64,000 nucleotides of DNA from Acanthaster planci (lineage: Eukaryota > Echinodermata > Asteroidea > Valvatida > Acanthasteridae). The position numbers and the translations under genes were made by a program. Below are positions 12,101 to 24,000 of this stretch, in pieces (position 1 is the first letter of the stretch; every line of letters begins with the position of its first letter). Location of the stretch: the NCBI RefSeq assembly GCF_001949145.1, contig NW_019091404.1, positions 777,047 to 841,046 on the forward strand. Direction: 5' to 3'. The notes under the pieces were generated by a model. The model was not told where the DNA came from. It searched no databases and saw nothing but the letters and a program-made list of their open reading frames with translations.

Positions 12101-15100
12101 GCGGTTATCTCTACGTCACGTATCTGTTGGGGTTTTTTTGTGTGTGGGGCAGCAGTTACGGAGCGCTGAGCATTTGAACAGATCGTATATCGATAACAGG
12201 CAGTTGAGGAATTGAAACCACCGAAAATGAGCCCAAGTCTGATAACCCTTCAAAAGGAGGCTTCATGTATCGTATCAGTTGCATGGATATATCTTATGTA
12301 ACTTAAAAGGGCATATGTGGGTACCTTCTTCGGCAGTTAGGCTACTTCCAACAATGATTTATCCCCAAAAGTACACAGTAAAATTTCACTGAATTTCTGA
12401 ATGTCAAAATTTGTGCAGATTCACAGAGAAAATATTTGCCACCAGCATCAATCCTCCTAAGTTCTGATTGCCAACTCAGAGGGGAAAACCTAGAAATTCA
12501 ACAAGGAACACCACCCGCATCTTATCGATTCCCCTTTAATTAATCCAATATCTGGATTGATTCATCACATCAAAGGCAAATCAACTAATGTATGTTTCTA
12601 TAAGAATAAGTAGATTACAGCATCTGATTTGTTCACGTCACAAAAAAGCTTCAATCCCTCTTCTGACAAAGGTTTTAGATTCAGAACAAATACTACTGAA
12701 AACCATTGTGACTGTCATCTCCAGATGACCATGCAGGATGCAAAATGAAAGTCAATCATGTCATTAAGATCAGAAAGACGAAGCTTGCTGATCACTGAGG
12801 GGAACGCCAGTGAATAAAAGTTGGTATCTCATGCCAGAGAAAGTTTGCTTGCCACAAAAAAAAAAAACAAGTGGAAACACCTGGCACAAAAGTAACGAAG
12901 TACAATATGAATTACAGTGTCCTCCTACTCGTAGATGGTTACCAGGACAAGCAGGGATTTCAATGAAAATCAATTGTAACTCTTTACACTAAGAGCAATG
13001 CCAATTACAGTAATAATCAATAAGGCTCAATTTGACCAAAATGGACGACAAATTGGAAATTAAGTGGAAAACCATGGCAACATTGATTCCCCTCATTCTT
13101 CAATTATGGCAAGACTAAAAATAGTGAAATTTTTGTTTATGCTGAACCTTTTCACTAAGTGACTACAATTTCACTTGATCAATGGGAACATAGAACACAG
13201 AACTGACTCAACTAATGAGCAGTAAATTAAATATTAAATCAAGGATGCCAGTTAGGTTCTTGTCCAGAGCCTGAAAGTAAGGCCAGAGAAGCCTATATAT
13301 ACAGTACCTTGTTAAAATTAGCCCAACAAAAAGCCTGAAATAAGGCTTTTACATTGGCACCCCTTCTAAATTAAGTTGAGCTCATGAAAAAGTGACATCC
13401 AATGCTCCCCTAATCAAGTGAAAAAAAAAAACACCTCGGCAAACTTTCACTTCACCCGGAACACCTTTTCAGCAAATTTGCAGAAAAAAATATTTTACTA
13501 TTAAGCAGAGGAGTTTCTTCCAGAGGAAATAAGACTGCACAGCTTGAGAATGACTGTTACTTTTTAAATAATCATTACAACTCAGCTGTTAATGGCAGAC
13601 AGGCAGCAGGCAAAACTGAAAGACTTGTGTCACTGAAAGACTGTTTTTCAGTCCCTAGACCCAGTTCGGCAGGCATTCCTCACAATATTATTCTGGGTTT
13701 ATTCAGCTTTATCTCTTCTCCAGGTTTCATCAGGCTGGGCCTGTGTACTTCTCAGGAAGACTGGGTTCATCACCAGAAAAGGATTCAAATGAAAATGCAC
13801 GATACTGATGACGATGATTCTGTGTTCCAAGACTGCCAATTTCATAATGCACCTGATACTATAAGAACCCTGCTCGAACTTAATTTTGCCAGCAGCAGGG
13901 CAGGACCTGTCATTTGCTTCATAGTATGGTTCTCATTTTGCTGATACCATCTCGAAGGTTCAAGCTAACAGGATACCGTACACTCAATATTATGAGGGCT
14001 TCGGGCAGGTAAACCATACGTGTTATTAACGAGGGTTTTCAAAACAGGTTCTTTGTCTGACCAGCATTACATTTCACATGCTTGGACATAAAACTAGATC
14101 AAGTACCAAACGGTGCAGAAAATGAAACCTAGCAGTCACTAAAGAGGAAGTGGGACTGTTTGTCGTCAAAAAATATTGCATGCATAAAATGTGGCTCTCA
14201 TATTTTATCCTCACGACAGGTTTTTATGAAAGACCTGAGGAAATGGAATTGAACCATCAGTAATGGATCAACAGGATACGTAGCCACCATAACAGAAGTT
14301 TTACAAAGGCTGGTTCAGTGAAATATGGTGCCAGGTTTCATGGCAAAGAGCCTGATGAAATATGTTTAGACTCAAGCAGCGGCAGCGAATGCATGAATTG
14401 GAAAGGGATCAAAGTATAAAGCCAGGTTTGATGAAATGAAAACAGTGCCAGGAGCAAAGAAACCCATCCACAGTTTCATAATTACTGAATTCAACATCTG
14501 ACTGAGATTAGTCCTCTTTTATTTTTCATTCTCTCGGGCCATATCCCGCATCCCACTGGGAATCTACAATCTACATCTTAAGTGCCTTCTAGTCTACTGA
14601 ACGGAAACCAACAAGGGTCTTCGGCGGGAAACTTGATATGATGGGGCTCTTCACTAATGCCAAAGATTTGCATTGTCTCCTCCATTAATGTGTTTGTCCC
14701 CAATGATTGACTTTGTTCGGCATTTGAAAAATAAACTTGGCCCTGGCTGTGAAAGAAAAGCTGTCTAGCACACACGCAAGGGTCAAGTTTCAGAGGAAAC
14801 AACGATGTAGTAACATTTCTAAGAGAGTTGGATGTGCATGAAAGATTTTAAGAACTTTATGAGCACCCAGCTTTTATGCGCACCACTCTGACTGAACTTT
14901 AAAAAATCCTAGGAATGAAATTTATCTGGGCATTACTTTTTGCCAAAAATGGATAGAAGTTTTCAATCCAACAGCAGAAACATATTACACTAAATTTCAT
15001 TTCACACGCCCTCAAAACAATACCAAGAAGAGACAACAAGATTCTCTCCATTATTGGTCAAGACACTGGGTAAAATCTCATGAGGACACCTCCCCTCAAC

Positions 15101-15455
15101 GGAACCCCAATCACCCATCACCCTGATCATACACCTAGCCGCACCATGCTGATGTCTAAGGAAAGAGAAGGCACACACACTCACCACAAGAATGTACGGT
15201 ACATGTACACTATGAACTTGGAGCACAAGGACACCCTCATTGGCAACAAAAAGAGAGGCCAGGGATGATACTTCCATTCCACTGACACCGTGTGACTGAG
15301 GCTCCAGCAGAGAGTCTATGGGTTTGCTGCTTGCCAACCGATACTCCAAGTCCTTCATCCATGATCAAATGCAAGCACTTGATAAACCCAAGGGACAATT
15401 GCTAATAAAGAAACAAAATGGCCTCTTTTGTTCCCAAATAGTGTCTAAGGATATA
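9173..15455. other. non-coding stretch
   Basis: No supported exon. AT-rich sequence with short spurious open frames. It contains one copy of a dispersed repeat at 13244-13320. It may belong to introns of the minus-strand LIM gene, but that cannot be shown. Confidence 0.45.
13244..13320. repeat. dispersed repeat, copy 1 (second copy at 54229-54303)
   Basis: About 77 bp shared in the same orientation with 54229-54303: both run through AGGTTCTT, TTGTCCAGA, CCTGAAA.TAAGG, AGAAGCCTA and CCTTGTTAAAA in that order. Family unknown. The end of copy 1 continues into a second GCCTGAAATAAGGC block. Confidence 0.65.
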
Positions 15456-15869
15456 CAGTGGAATGTTGCTATACCAAACACTGCTATACCAAACATTCAG
15501 CTGTACCGAACATCATCCTTGGCTCCCAATATTTTGTGCACAAAACCTACCGAACATTATGCAGTTGCAAATCAACCAAGATTCGCCACAGCATGCATCA
15601 GAGATCGATCCTGAGCGGTAGCTTCAAGACTTTTAGGATAAACTAAATATCAATTTTGTAACTCAAGATTTAATAAAAAACAAAAATAATTAACAGATAC
15701 ATTTCTAGAAACCTGAAACGTGAATGCGACGGCAAAACATCGCAAAAACAGCATATCACAGTATCACAAGAGGGTGCACTTCAGTTAGACAATTTCACTA
15801 TACCGAACAACCGCTGCACCGAACATTTAGCATAGACCCCGTCGTGTTCATTACAGCAATGTTCCACTG
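15456..15869. mobile_element. pogo/Tigger-like non-autonomous DNA transposon
   Basis: A 414-bp element with terminal inverted repeats: the left end reads CAGTGGAATGTTGCTATA and the right end in reverse reads CAGTGGAACATTGCTGTA, two differences in 18. The dinucleotide TA flanks both ends (15454-15455 and 15870-15871). CAGTGGAAC-type ends on a TA target are typical of the pogo/Tigger branch of Tc1/mariner. The subterminal regions repeat CTATACCRAACA-like units. There is no transposase frame, so it would depend on an autonomous relative. Confidence 0.8.
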
Positions 15870-15990
15870 TACCTGGCTTTCTGGATTCAGGCTGGTGTTT
15901 ATAGCTCACAATGACAGTTGTCATCTGCCTGAATGGTGCATAATTAAAGCTTAACCAGGGCTCATTAACAGGCAGTCTGATTGAGTCAAT

Positions 15991-16341
15991 AAGCCACTTG
16001 CAAGTTAAATTTGAATAATATCTGGTACATTGTGTTATCTGATTGCAACAATTTGAATTCCCCAGACTAAAGACACTGTTGCTATACCTCGTGATTCGGG
16101 TCAAGCTTTTGCATAGCGACCACCATCTCTGGAATTTACTGGTTCCTTTGTGCCGTTCTTATCCATTGAGAACAGTGTATTGTTGCAAGGCGTCTCTTAT
16201 GTAACTAAGCAAAAGCTTGCCCTGAATCACAAGGTATAGTAACAGTGGTTTTAGTATGGAGAATTGCAGTTATGTTCACGTGAATTTAAAGAACTCAGTA
16301 TACCAGATTTTATTCAAATTTAACTCGCAAATGGCCTCTTA
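15991..16341. mobile_element. palindromic MITE, copy 2 of the ~345-bp family
   Basis: Same family as 7955-8294, in opposite orientation. The ends share AGTTAAATTTGAATAA followed by ATCTGGTA. Both arms carry the AGACTAAAGACACTGTTGCT-like block and the centre carries GGTTCCTTTGTGCC. Being a full-length second copy about 8 kb away, it helps to define the element's ends. Confidence 0.75.
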
Positions 16342-18085
16342 AGTGCCGATGCCTGTCTGCAGAAAGCCCAAACCCAGCATTAGCTGGTCCAAGAAACAAG
16401 ATGATCGCAACAGCAATATGACAAGGCTGTTAGGATTGCTGGATGCAGCTAATTTAAATCAAGTCTTCATGTTTTCAAGTTCGGGATAAATGCAAGGGGA
16501 CAATTGACCCCTTTCCCCTCCAGCTTCCTGGTCCCCCTTCCAACAAAGAATACCCCAATTACTTAGAATGAACGTCACCCCATACATGGTTGTTTTAAAT
16601 TGAAAATATGACCGATCCTTTTGCAAATGACTTTTCAAGTGGTTAAACACTCAACCAATACAAACAATACACCACTTTTTTCAAGGTTTATATGATCCAT
16701 AGCTAAATTTCAATATTGGTAAAAATGTCATTTCAGCGGTGCCCTTCCACCAGCTACCGCAATTGAACATACAGCTAACTGCTGTCCATGTATGTGGTAA
16801 CACTGCCTTGGTAGACTGCATTTGGTAATGCTGCCCTCTGTTGGGCAAAAAAAAAATTAACCCATTACTCTGTACACCAGCCTACTGGAGGCGGAAATTT
16901 ACAAAGTTATACAATGTATTCGAAACATTTTTTATGATATACACTTGAAATGAATGCTGTCTGTTTCTCCCTATTCAGTGACTTAACTGTCTTTGTTTCT
17001 CACACTGCTTTAGTTAATTTTCAAACTTGTACAGCAGCATCATTTAAATAGTGAATCTTTAATACATGGTCTTTTCCTAAAACTAAACCTGCAATACCAG
17101 CGATTCACAATAGGGCGCCTCCAAGAGTTCGCAACGCGTTGGCCAATCTCAACGCTCGAAATTTGTCGACCCTTTCTAAACACGCACTGGGTCAACAACT
17201 TCTGTGCACTGTGATTGGCCAACGCGTTGCAAACTCTTGGTGGTGCACTATTGTGAAACGGCCATTTCCCCATTCCTAACTGTTACATACTTATTTGTAA
17301 ATAAAGTTACCACCATTCATGTATCAAGGATTGTTGTTTTGAAGTTTCCTCCATTACAGAGTCAAAGGGATTGATATTTTTTCTCCTGTTAAATAAGTCA
17401 AAGTTTTTACATTTTGGGCTTGTGGGATGGCAAACATGTTCATAATATTTTCCTGATTGATTCCATGCCCAAAACGCCCAATGAATTTCCTGGGCAAAAA
17501 TGATCAAAGCCAAACATGTAGACTGCTCTGATTTGTCATGTTTTAAGATATCATGAATTTGACCAGCTTTACATTCCACGTCACATGGACAACAGATGCA
17601 GAATTTTATTCGCATCAAATCATCCACCAGACGGCTGGACACTGAATCAGCATCAGCCACCATTTTGAGCATATGAAACCCACATACGGTGCTGTTCAAA
17701 ACAGCAAAAAAAAGGAGAAAACAAAATTCCATTCCATACCCCAAAAAAGTCACTTAATCTAAAAAGCAAACGGACAGACACAATTACACTAAATTTTGTT
17801 CCATGATGCCCAGTCGCTGAAAAATTGTTGTCTATTATGCGCTTTTTGTGTCCAAGGCTTGTTTTTCTAGAATGACCAAATAAGGTTCTCATGGATAAGC
17901 CATTCAAACCTAATGTAATATCCATAACCAACTTTTAGAAAACTATAGAGTGCACTGGTGAATGGCGCCAGTGGAGGAACGATTTTTGAAGAGGGGGCCA
18001 ATACCCTGCCCCCCCTTCCACCGCCAGTGGTGCATGGTCTATCCACATCTTTATCTTGCATACAAAACATTCAAGGGTGAGTGCA
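16342..18085. other. non-coding stretch with one MITE
   Basis: No exon could be supported. A 148-codon open frame at 17307-17753 (minus) has no recognisable domain and no splice context. The stretch contains the inverted-repeat element at 17101-17260. Confidence 0.45.
17101..17260. mobile_element. MITE with ~50-bp inverted arms
   Basis: The left arm begins CGATTCACAATAGGGCGCC and the right arm in reverse begins CGTTTCACAATAGTGCACC. Both continue through CCAAGAGTT.GCAACGCG and TTGGCCAATC. About 160 bp, non-coding. The arms are well matched and would fold into a long hairpin. Superfamily not assigned. Confidence 0.7.
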
Positions 18086-18325
18086 GGGCCCAATTTCACA
18101 GCACTACTTACCGTAAACGAAAAATCGGCGAAAATTCTGTGCTTACGGTCAACGTATTTCATGAATTAGCAAAGAATTTTGGCTTGTACACATGGCGTAC
18201 ATCCCGTAACTAAGGATTCTGTGCTTAAATGGTTAGCGCAGACTTTTTTCTGCTAGCCCAGTCAGCGCAGAATGGAGATCGTAAGCATGAAATTCTGCCG
18301 TAAGCAGCACCATAAAATTGGGCCC
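18086..18325. mobile_element. MITE with GGGCCCAATTT termini
   Basis: A 240-bp inverted-repeat element: the left end reads GGGCCCAATTTCACAGCACT and the right end in reverse reads GGGCCCAATTTTATGGTGCT, followed on both sides by TGCTTACG-type blocks. It lies in the intron just downstream of the LIM-gene exon, with its right end only 44 bp from that exon's splice donor. Confidence 0.7.
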
Positions 18326-18369
18326 AGTAAGCAAGAGACTGACTGGAAAATAACATAATCAGTACTTAC

Positions 18370-21096
18370 CTGGAGCACTTGAAACAAGCATTATGGTAGA
18401 CACTATCCTTGATGCTTATTTCCTCTCCCAAATTCACATTTAGTCCACAAGCCCTGCAGACACCATAGTAGTCAGCCCCCCTGGAGTTATTCCCATTTTT
18501 CTTCTTGGCTGCCCCTTTCTCTGCATTCAGCGACTCCCTGGATAGCATGCGTCTCAGCCCCTGCAGGGCACCCTTGGAGGAAGGCCTGACGGGGCCTTTT
18601 GAGGGGACGCCACCAGCAGGTTGGGCTTTGGGGATGCCACTGTAGCCATAACGGGAGCGCGATTCCGCCGTAGGCTCCCGCTTGGGGGACGAGTCTGAGT
18701 AGCTGCGGATCTTGGCGGATTTGAACTTCCGGGTGACCAGGGGGCTCTTCTTGGTGAAGCCCCAGAGTTTGCTGCCAATGCCCGGCTGTTTGGGCTGCAA
18801 GGAAGGATTGTCCAGCAGCGGTTCGCCTCCTGTCTCCCAAGATTTGGTGCGCTTGTAGCGATTGGGGAGCGAGGCAGCCTGCTTCGGTGCTCCTATTTCA
18901 GTCAGTTCAGTCCTACCGGTGTACTGGGACATCTGGCTGAGGTAACGGGCAAATCCCGAGCTGCTTTCACACTTACTGATGCCGTTGTAAGTGCCGTCTG
19001 CCTTTAGGGTCCCCTTGTCAACATCCTCTTCATCACTGCTGCTGCTGGCACTGCTGTCTCCTTTACCACGGTAAGTATCAGCGACATTCTCCAAGCTCAG
19101 CGATTTGGATATGTGATTTGATTTTAGGGTGGTATACTGGACAACTCCACGCCTCTTGTTGCTGGGACGTGGGGATGGGATATACCTCTTCACACTAGAC
19201 TTTTTGGGCTGTGATTTGAGCTGACTTGGTCCCTTTTCAGTTGAGATAAGATTCTCCTTAGAGCCAGACAGAAGTTCTGAAGACCCACCATCCCAACTGC
19301 TCATTAATGGATACTCTCCACCCGCACAGTCAAAAGCACTAGACTGCACAGAGTCTTCATATTTTTGATGGGAGGCTGCAGGTGACTTCAAAGAGCTGAC
19401 TGATCCTCTCGGGGACATAGATGAGACAAGACTTCCCAGTGATGAAGAAACAGGTATTTTGGAAAGAAACAGGCTCTCCTTTTTGGATGGCACATCCACG
19501 GGAGTTGCAGGCGCTGACTGCGTCTCTTCAGCTGAGAACATGAAGGCAGCATTGGTAAATCTGATTGGTTTCACTGGTGTCCTGGATGCATTACTGTGAG
19601 CAGATAGAGGAAGGGCTTTATGGACTGGGATTTTTGATGTAATTGAACTTTTACTGCCACTTGAGTCGTGGCTGGGACTTTCAGCCCTGGCGGCTTTACG
19701 TTGTGTCAGTGATGAAAACTCAGTACTTTTAGACTTGGGTATCTGAGGTCTTGTACAATGTGATTTCTGGATGCTGCTGCATCGTTCCTCTGCTGAAAGT
19801 TTGCGGCTGTTGGCTACAGCTGGGAGATGGATGCTGGTTGTGCTTTGTGGCACGACAGCTGGTTCAGAGACCTGGCGATAAAACGCAGTGGTCTTGTAAC
19901 TCATCGATGCTGACGGCGTCAACGGGTCAGGGCTGGAGCTCGAGTTGGATGAGCTGCTGGAACTCGAGAGCTTTCGTGGTCTAGATGAGACACGAGCTGA
20001 GACAGCTCTATTGGACCAAGGGCTAACCGATGCCTCACCACTTTGCTCTTTGTTACTCACTGGGTATTTCTTCCTCAGTGGTTGATCGACGTCGGGTGTT
20101 TCTCCTCTTGTATTTCTTCTGTCACCTTCTACGGCTGGCATCCCACAAGGGGCTGAATCAAACCTCATATACTCATGCACTTTTGGTCTGGGTTGAGAGG
20201 CAACACTGCCTCCTTGAGGTGAGGTGCTCCCTGAGGGTGAAGACTGGACATCACTAAAGATCATCTTCCGCGGTGGCTTTGGGGGTGGGGCAGTTTTCCC
20301 AAAAGTGGGTGCACTCATCTGCCGGCGTATTTCCATGTGCCTCCTTACGGGCGCATCATGCTGACCCTGTGAGCCATGAGAGGGGTCCTTTGCATAATAG
20401 GGTGTTTGTAGAACCTCAGCTCGGCCCGAGGGTCGATTCGTAAACTTGAAGGCGTCACGAGGGATATCTATTGACGCCCGCCGTAGGTTGTAGGCATACT
20501 GGCTACTCCTGTTGGCAGCTCCTCCTGTACTGGCGCGCATGTGACGGGACATCTCAGCTATGCACTTAGCCATTGTCTCCCCTTCCACAGCCTCCTCAAA
20601 GCTGGGCAAACTCACCAGCCCCTTAGGGTGTTTTTTGGTCTTTGGTTCCTGAGGATTCCCGGATTTCCCCACCCTGTCAGAACTGACATGGGAATTTTTA
20701 ACCCCGGACCAACAAGTTGCACCACCGGGGGGTTGAGTGTTTGGGCTCTCCCCATCGTAACCTCTTTTGGTATTTTTCGCTATGCTGCCCTTGTCCTGCG
20801 GTTCTGTTTTGTCAACTGGAGACAAAACACTGGAGCCCTTCCGCCTGAGGGACTCTGGTGTGGCCGGCTCAGCAAACATCTTCTGTGGAGTGGTGAGCTT
20901 TGACCGGTTAGCGGCCATTATGGCACCTGGCGCTGTGTACGTCATGGAGGAGATTGTCTGGAAGCGGGGGTCATCTTGACTGTTTGCAAATGGGGCATTC
21001 ATTGTGATGGCCAGCTGTGTCCTGCGGACAAGTGTACTTGTACTTCTCAGATCACGGAGAGCAACTTCACACCAAGTGCCGAAGCCGAACAAATAT
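18370..21096 (-). CDS. LIM-domain protein, large internal or first coding exon (partial)
   Basis: One exon of about 909 codons. On the minus strand it follows a TTGTTTCAG acceptor and ends at an AG|GTAAGTACT donor at 18370, in phase 2. The last codons hold half a LIM domain, C-x2-C-x17-H-x2-C-x2-C (CRACG ... YHNACFKC), which binds zinc and usually mediates protein contacts at actin structures or in the nucleus. The second zinc half must be on a downstream exon. The rest is Ser/Pro/Lys-rich and probably disordered, with a PPPKPPRK SH3-type proline motif, a polyserine run and several R-x-x-S sites. An ATG at 21002 (MNAPFANSQDD, A at -3) could be the true start, because upstream in-frame sequence has no other ATG back to the acceptor. 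The family is uncertain: the layout recalls sciellin/ZNF185, LMO7 or zyxin-like proteins, but no diagnostic match was seen. Confidence 0.8.
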
Positions 21097-24000
21097 CTGA
21101 AACAAGACCAAAACAATAATATTCATTCATTAATTTTCATGGGCTGCATGTTCAGGTGAACAAAATTATTACAACCAGAGGTTCAAAAGCTACAAGAGCA
21201 AAGAAGCCAATCAAAAAAAAACTTTGTTTTGAAAGGCCTCATATATATCCTTCATCCTTTTGACAATCCACAAATCAAAATATTCAGTATACAAGTACTC
21301 ACAAGGCCTAACATCCAGGTTGTTACAACTCCTGAAAAGCCCTGATGAGTTTCCAGTTCAAAGTCAAAATGAGGTTCAATTTGTTTTTTAAGTTACGGTT
21401 AATCATTTGCTACTGTGGACAAGAGAGGATCCATTGCTTTTGAAACGTAGGTTAGAGTCAATCATCCAAAATACCATGACTCTCATACAAATTTCACCTG
21501 GAGGGAAACTCAGGTTGAGAATGCTTTTACAAGTCCTCTCCTTTCAACGTAAACACATGATATCATTCAATGAACACTATACATGTCTGGAGTAGGCTCT
21601 GTTCGGGAATGGCATGTCAGGGATGACACAGAGAAAGGATGCAGATGGATCCAGCTCAGCCTGATCCTGTCACGTAGGAATGCCAGCGGTTGTCTGATGC
21701 CTACCCATTAAACAGATGATGCATCAAACTGCCACACGAATGCACGGAGGAACATACACCTCAGTGGACCAAAGGGTGTCATTTTTATGTCATTTTCTAG
21801 ACAGTTTTCATAATCAGAATGCTTGTGACTGTCAATCAATTCTGAGGTTAGAATGCAGTGGTGAGATCCAAGTTGTAACATGATGGATCAATAAGGCAAC
21901 AAGAGGACTTCACATAAGCATAAGCTTCCAGGTTGTCCTCAAAGGTGTCTGCAGAAGATGATTATGCTGAATTAGCGGGATGATGTCTCTGCGGGGGACA
22001 TAAATAGCTGGGCTGGGCCACTTGCATAGGCAAAATTCCAATCTACTCTGCGCACATTTGGTGATGCTTCCATCCTCTTAACATTACCAATCATTTGTTG
22101 GTTCTTAAAATTTTTTTCAGCTAAGAAACAAGTAGGGAACTGACTGACAATTTCAACCATCCCTTGGAAAAAAAGTTAACAAATTGTTACACATTTTGGT
22201 TGGAAAACCGTCGATAGTCAGTTCCCATCATCTACTCAAAATTTAATTCAAATTGCAAAAAATGACAAACAGAAACTGGTCGTTGGAAGAAAGCCAGAAA
22301 CAACAATTTAATTCTTTGTCTGACAGGTATATACATGCACATGTTCATCATAAACACAAGGCACATTTCATGCACATTGTATTGACAGATGATGACATAA
22401 GTGGGCCAATGATTCGTATGCAAAAATTTCAGCCCTAGCAGAGCAAATCATCATGCCGTTTGTTCCTCACACATGTAAGTAAAACCCTCAGATCTCGGCA
22501 TCAGGCTGACGAAGGGCAGGACCAATGCTACATTTTGCCCAACCAATGCAAGACTCTCCCTGGTCACAAATCATCATTCAGCAGGCTACAAATTATTCAT
22601 GTGAGAAAACCATCGCACTGCAAGAGCAAAAACCTCAATATCCTCAGGTTATCTTTTTATGCACGCTTCCATTAACCTCCTCGGCATCTACCTAAGAAAA
22701 TCTGACGTCAAGATGGAATTCCACCCGCTGAGATCCTCCCAAAATTCTTGCTTGATGGATGCAAGCAGAGAAATTAAAAGGACCAAAGAATTACTCCCCC
22801 CCAAAAAAAAAATCAACAGCCCAAAGTGCTTCAATGTTAATCACTCAAAAAATATGGAAGAGAAGACTGTAAGACGACACGTAAGAATGAAAACTGCTGG
22901 CACTAGGGACAGACAACATCTGTTGTCACTTTATATATTCTCTTCTTAGCAGGGTCCACAAATATTGCCTCCTGACTATGTATATATAAAAATGGGGCAA
23001 AGATAAGCCAATTAAACTTGGATAATGACCAGGGAAGAGAAGTTATTGACATGATAAACTGAAGGGAAGAGGTTGATCTATTAGGCCGAGTGGTGATGGA
23101 ATTCACAATAATTACCGAATGACTAGTTGCTGAATTATTGCACGCAACTGGGACAGGAATCATCCGTGGGAATGCGGAAAATTGCAAGAGGGAATAACAA
23201 TGTTACCCTGCTCGTAAAACTTTGAAATGTCTATGACTTGGTCTGTGCACCGTCATTCCCTTGATAGTGAAGATGGAAGTAATTGCTAGTAAAAAAGGGG
23301 CAAATATGGTATGCTATTGGTTACACCTCCTTGCCAAGGAAACTGTGAAGGGGTACATCCTCACAGCCAGTTAATGTCGGACTTTCTCACACGAAAAAGC
23401 TGCCAGGGGCGACTTTGTCCCGAAAACGTTGAAATTGCAATTTATTTATGACGCAGCCAAGCACGATGCATTAATACGTTAAAAGCGCAGAAATGAAAAA
23501 AGTCATCTTAAACGAGTGTACATGTCCTCTGTAAGGAAAATTGTGTGTGTTTACACGTCACCCGGCGTCAAGTGGTTAAATGTTTTATTCGGTATGGATA
23601 CCTTCTTCTCAATGATTAGTTTCTCGCAGGATTACGATTGCTATTAAAATCTGAAGTCAAATGTAAATAATTTTGCTTTTCCCCAGCAAAGTGCCCCGCA
23701 TTACACAACCATGATACGCCGTGGGCAATGAAACAGCTATAGTAGAAGTTATTTTGGAGGCACTCATTGGATGTAAAACATTTTTGGTTTATTCTTATCT
23801 GTAGCTGAACATGACAAGTTCCATTTTATTTTCAGAAAAGATGACAAAAGCCCAAACCAAATTCTAAGATCTGAATCTGAAAATTACACAAAATTTAACT
23901 ATGTTCTGAGATTTATGCAGTTCACTTACAAACCTTCTAGCCAATTTGGAAGAAAAAAAATGAAATTCATAAAACATGCAACATTTCTGTGAAGCTAATC

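Noticed and set aside
17307-17753. 148-codon minus-strand frame near the LIM gene
   Set aside because: Examined as a possible downstream LIM exon. It contains several cysteines, but not the LIM spacing, and has no phase-matching acceptor.
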